Assembly: GCA_016205085.1 (NCBI GenBank)
Contig: JACQJN010000233.1
Location: 1-8,431 of the forward strand
Origin: Elusimicrobiota bacterium
GTDB lineage: Bacteria > Elusimicrobiota > Elusimicrobia > JACQJN01
Direction: 5' to 3'
Length of the DNA stretch: 8,431 nucleotides
The notes beneath the pieces are model-generated. The model did not search any database. It worked only from the letters and a program-made list of their open reading frames with translations, and was not told where the DNA came from. Below are positions 1 through 5,587 of this stretch, piece after piece (position 1 is the first letter of the stretch; the number at the start of each line of letters is the position of its first letter). A program made the position numbers and the translations under genes.

Positions 1-414
1 GTTGTGGAGCCTCCGACCGTCTCAGAAAAGCCTGCGGCGAGCATCCCTAGGGATCAGTTGCGGAAAGTGGCGTTTCTATATCACCCTTCCCAGAAAAATC
101 TTTTTCAGGAGTTTGCCAAACTCCTGGATCAGGTGGCTCAAAAGACTTCCAGGAAGCCTTTATTCCTTGAGCGGGTTTTTGAAGCAGAGTTTGTCGCGGA
201 GGCTTTTTTGGATCCTTTCATCCAGAAAGCGAAAAATGATCAAGCCGTTTCACTGATTTTGCTGGGAGATTATCCGGAGAGCAAGGTCGGAGAATGGGAA
301 ACGGCATGTGGGAAGATGGGTTTGGGTTTGAAATGGGTGACTCCCGGGGGGGCCGTCAAGCGTTCCACGGCCGTTGACTTGGTGGTAGATTTGATGTTGA
401 TGAAACAAGAATGA
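1..414 (+). CDS. Unknown protein, C-terminal part (5' end outside window)
   Basis: The frame is open from the first base to a TGA at 412-414. A GTG at 4 is a possible start, but the frame continues off the left edge and the first 20 residues are a proline-rich linker (EPP, KPAASIP), so this is probably the C-terminal domain of a longer protein. Counting from the GTG, the domain looks alpha/beta: a strand at 21-27 (KVAFLYH), a helix at about 32-48, a second strand at 81-88 (AVSLILLG) followed by DYPES, and a last strand around 107-113 (LGLKWVT). I do not recognise a named family. No signal peptide, membrane segment or catalytic motif is visible. The pattern of strands and several residues resemble the C-terminal domain of the next gene's product, so the two may be paralogous modules or partners. 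The stop codon abuts the left arm of the hairpin in front of the next gene, which suggests translational coupling. Confidence 0.75.
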   Translation, partial: VVEPPTVSEKPAASIPRDQLRKVAFLYHPSQKNLFQEFAKLLDQVAQKTSRKPLFLERVFEAEFVAEAFLDPFIQKAKNDQAVSLILLGDYPESKVGEWETACGKMGLGLKWVTPGGAVKRSTAVDLVVDLMLMKQE

Positions 415-486
415 CCCCACCACCTCCATGCGAAGCTTTGGTAAATTTGGGACATGCTTTTAGCATGTCCATGGAGGTGGTGGGGT
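414..486 (+). promoter_or_regulatory. SD-sequestering hairpin between two genes
   Basis: A perfect 17-bp inverted repeat pairs 414-430 (ACCCCACCACCTCCATG) with 470-486. The right arm contains the Shine-Dalgarno GGAGG at 473-477 and the first two bases of the GTG start at 485; the left arm begins at the last base of the upstream stop codon. Inside the loop is a second perfect hairpin, 450-457 with 463-470 and loop TTTTA. As RNA this would hide the ribosome binding site. A ribosome reaching the stop at 412-414 would cover and open the left arm, so translation of the second gene should depend on translation of the first. No T-run follows, so it is not an intrinsic terminator. The pairing is directly visible; the regulatory role is inferred. 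Confidence 0.7.
473..477 (+). promoter_or_regulatory. Shine-Dalgarno for the DnaA-like gene
   Basis: GGAGG lies 7 bases before the GTG at 485 and decides that start. It sits within the right arm of the inverted repeat, so it should be accessible only when the stem is open. Confidence 0.75.
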
Positions 487-1993
487 GATAGAAAAATGGG
501 AAATCCATCCCGCCCCTACCACGCGTGATTCTCGAAGATATTTATTGTTGATCCGCGGGGAGATGTCGGATGTTCAGAAATTGATCATGAAGTTGGGGGC
601 ACTGTGTGGAAGACCTCGAAAGGCAGAAGCCCCTTTCAAATATTCTCTATACCTGAAGGAGTTGGCTCCCTCCGTTAAAGAAAGAGTGGAGAATGTATTA
701 AAATCTCAGGATGTCTTGATGCCGGAACCGCCTCTTCCGGTGGCGGTAGCGATCCGTTCGCCACAGCCTCCGGTGCAGGCTGTTTCTCGAATCCCGGAGA
801 GGGCGATTTCCGTTCTCCCGGTGCCCATCCCTTTGAATCCCCGTTTTACGTTTCAAAATCTGTTGGTGGGGCCGCACAATCGGTTTGCCCATGCCGCCAG
901 CATGTCGGTTGTGGAGAGTCCGGGCAGCATGTATAACCCCCTGCTTCTTTTTGGAGCGCCGGGGACGGGCAAGTCTCATTTTTTGCATGCAGTTGCTCAG
1001 GGGTTGGCGAGAAATCTTCCGCCCGAGACAATCGTGCTCACTACGGGAGCACGGATGGCTGCGCAAATCACCTCCACCGTGACCAAGGAAAAATCGTCCC
1101 AGGTCGAGACGCTTTTTAAACAAGCCAAGGCGTTGCTTGTGGATGATATTCATCTTCTTTCCCCCTCGGGAACCAATCAGCCTTTTTTGGCCCAGGTGTT
1201 TAATAGTTTCTTAAATCAAAACAGACAGGTGGTTTTGACGTCTGTTTATCCTCCGAAGGCTCTGGGGGCCCTGGAAAATAGTTTGGGATTTAAGTTGAAT
1301 CAAGGATGGATGGTGGACATGAAAATGCCCACTCCCTTGGTTCAACAGAGTTTGGTGCAGCAGCTTTTGTCCGCAGAAGGATTTGATCTCGCGGAAAACG
1401 AAATTCAGGAATTTTTCATTAGGCCGCTCATGAATTCGGGAGACATTGCTTTGGCGATCCGACGTTTAAGGTTTTTGAAGACCCAGGGTAGGTTGCTAAA
1501 TATTTCGGATGGCTTGCGAAAGATGTCGAGCGCGGGGGAGTCTGTTTCACAGACAATGCTGATGGAGGGGGAGTTGAACAAGGTTAAAACTTTTAAGCTT
1601 CCTTCTTCTTCTGCGAAGTCTTGGGTGGGGGTCTTTTATCCCAGGGGAGCCGAGGGAGAAAAACAATGGATGTTGTATCAGCTCTGTCAAGGCGCGGGAT
1701 CTTTGGGGATTCCGATTGGAGGAGAACAGGTTGTGAACCAAGAGTATGATCCCAATGAGATCTACGGAACCCCGTTCCTGGTGGGAGATTCTTGCACCCA
1801 GCGGAGAGTGACGATGGCGTTTGTCTTGGGTCCTCCCGCCAATTCAGAGTTGGGAAATCGTGAAGCGGAATTATTCCATGCCTTAAGACATATTCTGGAA
1901 AGTTTGGAAGTTCGATTGGGCTGGATATCTTTTTCCTCTTTAAAATCGCCATCGGCCTATTTAAGAGCGGTTTTGGATGCGGTCTCAGCATGA
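485..1993 (+). CDS. DnaA/Hda-like AAA+ ATPase without DNA-binding domain
   Basis: This is a 502-residue cytoplasmic protein. Residues 1-75 look like a small beta-alpha-beta domain (YLLLIRG strand, then a helix, then KYSLYLK) and 80-118 are a proline-rich linker. Residues 119-345 match the DnaA/Hda AAA+ core: NPRFTFQNLLVGPHNRFAHAA, Walker A GAPGTGKS (157-164), Walker B LLVDDIHLL (217-225), and a sensor I-like LTSVYPPKAL (251-260). By eye, the box VII SRF of DnaA is replaced by KLN (270-272), and the sensor II arginine of the NIRELEGAL region falls on Gly319. No DnaA domain IV helix-turn-helix is present. Residues 379-483 instead form an alpha/beta domain resembling the protein encoded upstream. 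It may bind ATP and act as an adaptor or switch, but it is unlikely to be a replication initiator. The GTG start is supported by GGAGG at 473-477. Its stop overlaps the kinase start by ATGA. I do not know its function. Confidence 0.85.
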   Translation: MIEKWEIHPAPTTRDSRRYLLLIRGEMSDVQKLIMKLGALCGRPRKAEAPFKYSLYLKELAPSVKERVENVLKSQDVLMPEPPLPVAVAIRSPQPPVQAVSRIPERAISVLPVPIPLNPRFTFQNLLVGPHNRFAHAASMSVVESPGSMYNPLLLFGAPGTGKSHFLHAVAQGLARNLPPETIVLTTGARMAAQITSTVTKEKSSQVETLFKQAKALLVDDIHLLSPSGTNQPFLAQVFNSFLNQNRQVVLTSVYPPKALGALENSLGFKLNQGWMVDMKMPTPLVQQSLVQQLLSAEGFDLAENEIQEFFIRPLMNSGDIALAIRRLRFLKTQGRLLNISDGLRKMSSAGESVSQTMLMEGELNKVKTFKLPSSSAKSWVGVFYPRGAEGEKQWMLYQLCQGAGSLGIPIGGEQVVNQEYDPNEIYGTPFLVGDSCTQRRVTMAFVLGPPANSELGNREAELFHALRHILESLEVRLGWISFSSLKSPSAYLRAVLDAVSA

Positions 1994-3948
1994 CTGAATT
2001 GGCGCTTTGGATTCTGTCGTTGGTCGTGGTGGGGATGTGTCTCTACTGGATATTCAGATTCCACTGGTTCTTGCCGTTGGAAACGTCCTGGGATCACGCT
2101 AGGGAATTTACCAAGGAATTATCTGAATATGCTCGGGTTCCCTATACCCGGGAAATTCTTTTAGAAATTATCCAAAAAGCCTTAATGGGACTTCATCGCC
2201 TTTTCCCTCGATGCGCTTTTTGGGTGTTCGAAAGAGAACTGGAAACCGGTTGGAAAATATTCTCGCAGGTCGGAATGCCTTACCAGTCCAGATTGACCCC
2301 TCTGGTAACCTTTCAGGGCGGGAGTTTGGAGAGTCTGGGCAAAGAGGGGGCTTCCATGGTTTTAGAGGAACAAAACAGCTCGGATCCCCTGTTGAAACTA
2401 TTAAAGGAAACCGGAATTAGGTCGCTGTGCCTGATTCCCTGGGGAGTGGAGGAGGGGCTTCGCGGAGTTTTGGGAGTGGGAAGCTTTTCCAGGAAAGTGG
2501 ATCCCCGGCGGGCCGGATTTTTTCTTGAAATTTTAAAAACCTATTTGACTCCGGTGTTCTTCGCCGCCCACGGCTTATGGGATTTGAGGCGAGAGGAGGA
2601 ACATCTAAAAGGTGAAATTTCGGTCGCCATGCAGGAACTTTCAGAGTCCAATCAGCAACTCATCCGGAGATCCAGAGAGAGACGGGCCCTTTATGAGGTG
2701 GCTTCTGCCATCGAAACCCAGCCTCAGAACCCAGAGGCGAGTTTGGTCGCCACGGTCAATATTGTGGCCCGGGCGGTTGAAGCGGATGTGTGCGCTTTCC
2801 TTCTTCTAAATGAGGAAGATCAGGAGTTGGTCACTCAACCCGGAGCTTACGGGGTGGAGCAGGATGAGATCTCCCTGTACCGGATTCCTCTGTCCAATGC
2901 AGATTCCACTTCGGTGAGAGTTTTTCTTTCCGGGGAGCCTTTTATGACGGAAGATGCCCAGTCCGACCCGCGTGTTCTGCGGCGTTACGCGGAGTTGTGG
3001 AAAATTCATTCTCTTATCGTGGTGCCCTTAACCTTGGAGGGTAGGCGTTTGGGTGTTTTAAGAGTGGCCAGTCATCATGCGCATTTCTTTACTCAGGACC
3101 ATCTGGATTTGGTAGTCCATGTGGTCAAGGAAGCGGCCGTGATCGTGGAGGGGGTCTTGCTTTCTCGCCGGTTGTCCCAAACTGCGGATGAGTTGTCGCA
3201 ACTGAATCGTTTGAAAGATGAATTTGTTTCTACGGTAAGCCATGAGCTGAAAACTCCCTTGACCGCTATCCGTGGATTTTTATCTGTCATTCTGCAGGGA
3301 GAGGCGGGGCCTCTGACTCATCAGCAGGAGCGGTTTCTCACGATCGCTCAGAGCGCTTCGGAGAGGCTCTATCATTTGATCTCGGACCTTTTAGATGTTT
3401 CCCGGTTGGACAACCGTGTTGAGATGGAAATTGTTCCCACGGCTTTGGAGAGCTTGTTGCGAAGCAGTGTGGAGAGCGCCGGCGTACAGGCAAAGGAAAA
3501 AGGGGTGAATTTAGAATTGGAGGTTCCGGAGGATATTCCCTTGGTCTCGGCAGATCCCAAGTGGATTCGGCAGGTGGTGGATAATTTGATCAGCAATGGA
3601 ATTAAATTTACTCCCGGGTCCGGAGCGGTACGTGTCCAAGCGGTGAGTAAGGGAGACGCCGTTTTGGTTTGTGTTCGCGATACCGGGGTCGGTATCAGTG
3701 CTGAAGATAAACCACGCATTTTTGAGAAGTTTTATCGCGGCAAGGGACCACGGAATGCCATTTTTCCCGGAAGCGGTTTGGGGCTTGCCATTTGCAAATC
3801 CATTGTGGAAAAACACGGAGGGCATATTTGGGTGGAATCAGAGCTGGATCAGGGATCTCAATTTTTCTTCACGTTGCCGGCTGCGCCGCAGGAATCCGCT
3901 TCTGTCAACGGAGGACAGGCTCAAGATAAGAATATGGTCTCCGGATGA
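1990..3948 (+). CDS. Membrane-anchored GAF sensor histidine kinase
   Basis: This 652-residue protein should autophosphorylate on a histidine and pass the phosphate to a response regulator not present in this window. One N-terminal membrane segment spans about residues 5-27. A divergent GAF-like region covers about 50-195, a charged coiled-coil-like helix about 198-232, and a clearer GAF domain about 233-392. The HisKA domain carries SHELKTPLTAIRGF with the phospho-acceptor His418; E419-x-x-T422 fits the motif linked to phosphatase activity. The HATPase domain has N box DNLISNGIKF (531-540, Gly where Ala is common), G1 DTGVGI (564-569), F box IFEKFYRG (577-584) and G2 GSGLGL (594-599), all intact. 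There is no HAMP, periplasmic or receiver domain, so the signal is probably cytoplasmic and sensed by GAF. The start overlaps the preceding stop (ATGA) with only a weak SD, pointing to coupling with the DnaA-like gene. Confidence 0.95.
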   Translation: MTELALWILSLVVVGMCLYWIFRFHWFLPLETSWDHAREFTKELSEYARVPYTREILLEIIQKALMGLHRLFPRCAFWVFERELETGWKIFSQVGMPYQSRLTPLVTFQGGSLESLGKEGASMVLEEQNSSDPLLKLLKETGIRSLCLIPWGVEEGLRGVLGVGSFSRKVDPRRAGFFLEILKTYLTPVFFAAHGLWDLRREEEHLKGEISVAMQELSESNQQLIRRSRERRALYEVASAIETQPQNPEASLVATVNIVARAVEADVCAFLLLNEEDQELVTQPGAYGVEQDEISLYRIPLSNADSTSVRVFLSGEPFMTEDAQSDPRVLRRYAELWKIHSLIVVPLTLEGRRLGVLRVASHHAHFFTQDHLDLVVHVVKEAAVIVEGVLLSRRLSQTADELSQLNRLKDEFVSTVSHELKTPLTAIRGFLSVILQGEAGPLTHQQERFLTIAQSASERLYHLISDLLDVSRLDNRVEMEIVPTALESLLRSSVESAGVQAKEKGVNLELEVPEDIPLVSADPKWIRQVVDNLISNGIKFTPGSGAVRVQAVSKGDAVLVCVRDTGVGISAEDKPRIFEKFYRGKGPRNAIFPGSGLGLAICKSIVEKHGGHIWVESELDQGSQFFFTLPAAPQESASVNGGQAQDKNMVSG

Positions 3949-4559
3949 ATCGGGTTGTCGTCTACTGTCTACTGTCTACTTTTTTAGTAGGATGTGCAGG
4001 ATCTAAATCCATCTATGTCTCTCCTCGGTTCCATGAAAGGGTTCCCCAGCGGGTGGCGATGCTTCCACTGGAAAATGAGTCGGTGGATTTGACGGGCCCG
4101 GAGATGTTACGAAAAATGGTGGCGGAGAAGCTTAAGGCCTGGGGGTACGCGATACTATCATTAGAGGAGACGGATGCTAAGTTAAGGGAAATGGGGATTA
4201 CGGATGGAGGGCAGTTGCGTGCTCTTTCACCTAAAGAGATGGCTCAGCATTTGAATGTGGATGGGCTCTGCTTTGGCTCTGTGGAGCAGTTTTCATTTCA
4301 GAATATTGGATTTTACCTGAAACGTGCGGTAAAATTGCGCTTAAAGTTAGTGGATCCAAGTTCTGGAGAAAATTTGTGGGAGGGAGTGGGAGAATCTAAG
4401 CATTCAGAAATTCATGGGAAGGAAGAAGGTGCCGGGAAAGCTTTTGTCCGAGGATGGTCTAGGAAAATGGTGGAAAATATAATGAAATCCCCGCTCCGAC
4501 AGGAAGCCCAGGGAGCGGTAGATAAATTGTTCACGGGAATTCCAAGGAGGCCATTATGA
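3945..4559 (+). CDS. GNA1162/DUF799-like lipoprotein
   Basis: This is a 204-residue predicted lipoprotein. A short signal peptide ends in the lipobox LVGC (14-17), with Ala at +2, compatible with transport to the outer membrane. The mature part fits the GNA1162/DUF799 pattern: a first strand RVAMLPLENES (36-46), a helix 52-66 (PEMLRKMVAEKLKAW), a strand-turn NVDGLCFGSVEQFSF (104-118) and RLKLVDPSSGENLWEG (132-147). Members of that family are often encoded beside a CsgG-family lipoprotein, and this one overlaps such a gene by ATGA. It presumably works with it in an outer-membrane assembly; the exact role is unknown. The start also overlaps the kinase stop by ATGA. The hydrophobic core of the signal peptide is encoded by three perfect copies of a heptamer. 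The family call is by pattern recognition and is moderately sure; the lipoprotein call is firm. Confidence 0.8.
   Translation: MNRVVVYCLLSTFLVGCAGSKSIYVSPRFHERVPQRVAMLPLENESVDLTGPEMLRKMVAEKLKAWGYAILSLEETDAKLREMGITDGGQLRALSPKEMAQHLNVDGLCFGSVEQFSFQNIGFYLKRAVKLRLKLVDPSSGENLWEGVGESKHSEIHGKEEGAGKAFVRGWSRKMVENIMKSPLRQEAQGAVDKLFTGIPRRPL
3960..3980 (+). repeat. Heptamer tandem repeat, 3 copies, in signal-peptide codons
   Basis: GTCTACT occurs three times without mismatch, encoding VYCLLST in the hydrophobic core of the lipoprotein signal peptide. Seven is not a multiple of three, so gain or loss of one copy would shift the reading frame. Confidence 0.85.
4544..4550 (+). promoter_or_regulatory. Shine-Dalgarno for the CsgG-like gene
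   Basis: AAGGAGG lies 5 bases before the ATG at 4556. This strong site supports the upstream start even though it gives an unusually long signal-peptide n-region. Confidence 0.7.
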
Positions 4560-5560
4560 AGAAGTTGATAGATGTGAAGCAGGGAGCAGAGCGGGATGAT
4601 AGGATAATAAACTGGAGGTCCTTTGTATCATCTTATCATCTTATCATCTTATCATCGCTTTTGCTCTCTAGTTGTGCGCCTAGAACAACCGTTCAGCGCC
4701 GTCAGGCGATGTCTGTTGAGGAGACGGAAAAGGTGGAGTCCCAATATACGGGGCCCAAGCGCAGGATCGGGGTCATCGATTTTGAGAACAAAACGGCCTA
4801 TGGACAGGGGAGACTGGGAGGAGCGGCTTCGGATATCCTGCTCACGGAGCTGGTGAAGTCCGGCAAGTTTATCGTGGTGGAAAGAGATAAGCTGGGCAAG
4901 TTGATGGAGGAGCAAAAATTGGGGATGACGGGAGTCATAGATTCCCATACGGCGGCCAAGGTGGGCAAGGTTTTGGGATTAAACGCCATTGTCACCGGAG
5001 CGGTCTCCCAGTTCGGCGTCAAAACGGAGGGGTCCGATTATTTGATTTCCCAATCCAAGCGTCAGGTGGCGGAAGTGACGGTGGATATCCGCGTGGTGGA
5101 TGTGGAAACGGGGCAGATCTTGCTCGCCGATTCCGGGAAAGGGGTTTCCAAAAAAGGTTGGGGTAGTTTTCTTGGCATGGGAACGAAGGGCGGATATGAC
5201 GAGACGCTGGAAGGAGATGCTTTGCGGGCGGCGATTGTTCAGTTCGTGGATAACATTATTTCTCAGGTGAATAAAAAGCCTTGGTCCTGCCAAATCGCCG
5301 AGGCGATCGGGAATGAATTATATCTGAACGCGGGCCAGGAGTCGGGTCTGGAGGTGGGAACGGAGCTGGAATGTTTTCATTTGGGCAGGGCTATCAAGGA
5401 TCCGTCCAGCGGGCTCGTGATCGGCAACACAGAGGAGTCTTTGGGGACGGCGAAGGTGATGCGTTATTGCGGTCAAGGAGGAGATTGCTCCATTGCGCGG
5501 CTGCAGTCCTCGGGGGGCGTGGTTCCGGCGGCTCGGGATATCTGTCGTCTTCCACAATAG
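4556..5560 (+). CDS. CsgG-family outer-membrane lipoprotein
   Basis: This is a 334-residue predicted lipoprotein. A long polar N-terminus (about 22 residues, including acidic DD) precedes a hydrophobic core and the lipobox LSSC (37-40). Residues 66-240 match the CsgG family: RIGVIDFENKT (70-80), SDILLTELVKSGKFIVVERDKL (92-113), GLNAIVTGAVSQFG (141-154) and VTVDIRVVDVETGQIL (174-189). CsgG forms the outer-membrane secretion channel for curli, but many homologues have other envelope roles, and no curli subunit is seen here. Residues 243-334 form an extra C-terminal domain (ELYLNAGQESGLEVGTELE, then DPSSGLVIG, then LGTAKV) that resembles the SH3-like FlgT C-terminal fold. The ATG overlaps the preceding stop (ATGA) and has a strong SD. 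An octamer repeat lies in the signal-peptide region, and an SD-preceded TTG at 4623 starts in another frame. The family call is firm; the substrate is unknown. Confidence 0.9.
   Translation: MKKLIDVKQGAERDDRIINWRSFVSSYHLIILSSLLLSSCAPRTTVQRRQAMSVEETEKVESQYTGPKRRIGVIDFENKTAYGQGRLGGAASDILLTELVKSGKFIVVERDKLGKLMEEQKLGMTGVIDSHTAAKVGKVLGLNAIVTGAVSQFGVKTEGSDYLISQSKRQVAEVTVDIRVVDVETGQILLADSGKGVSKKGWGSFLGMGTKGGYDETLEGDALRAAIVQFVDNIISQVNKKPWSCQIAEAIGNELYLNAGQESGLEVGTELECFHLGRAIKDPSSGLVIGNTEESLGTAKVMRYCGQGGDCSIARLQSSGGVVPAARDICRLPQ
4627..4656 (+). repeat. Octamer tandem repeat, 3.75 copies, in signal-peptide codons
   Basis: ATCATCTT is repeated three full times plus six bases, without mismatch. It encodes SSYHLIIL-type hydrophobic sequence just before the lipobox of the CsgG-like protein. 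Eight is not a multiple of three, so each copy change alters the frame. Perfect copies of this length are typical of slippage-prone tracts, although four copies is at the low end for active phase variation. Confidence 0.9.
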
Positions 5561-5587
5561 GAGGGAAAGGCGAGATTCGGTAGAAAA

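Noticed and set aside
2..256. Second + strand frame at the left edge
   Set aside because: It is rich in Arg, Ser and Leu without domain pattern and is shorter than the overlapping frame that ends right at the hairpin.
414..486. Intergenic hairpin as an intrinsic terminator
   Set aside because: No run of T follows the stem, and the stem runs into the SD and start codon of the next gene.
698..1153. Long minus-strand reading frame opposite the DnaA-like gene
   Set aside because: Its translation is basic and low in recognisable motifs, it has no SD, and the + strand frame carries clear Walker motifs.
2168..2176. TTATCCAAA, one mismatch from the DnaA box TTATCCACA
   Set aside because: It is a single site inside the histidine kinase coding sequence, with no cluster or AT-rich region, so it is not an origin signal.
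3372..3825. Minus-strand frames opposite the kinase HATPase region
   Set aside because: They are shadows of a strongly conserved + strand domain and show no family resemblance of their own.
5559..5587. AGGAGGG 22 bases before comM as its SD, or a hidden small gene in the gap
   Set aside because: The spacing is too long for an SD, and no start codon lies at a suitable distance from it in the 27-base gap.
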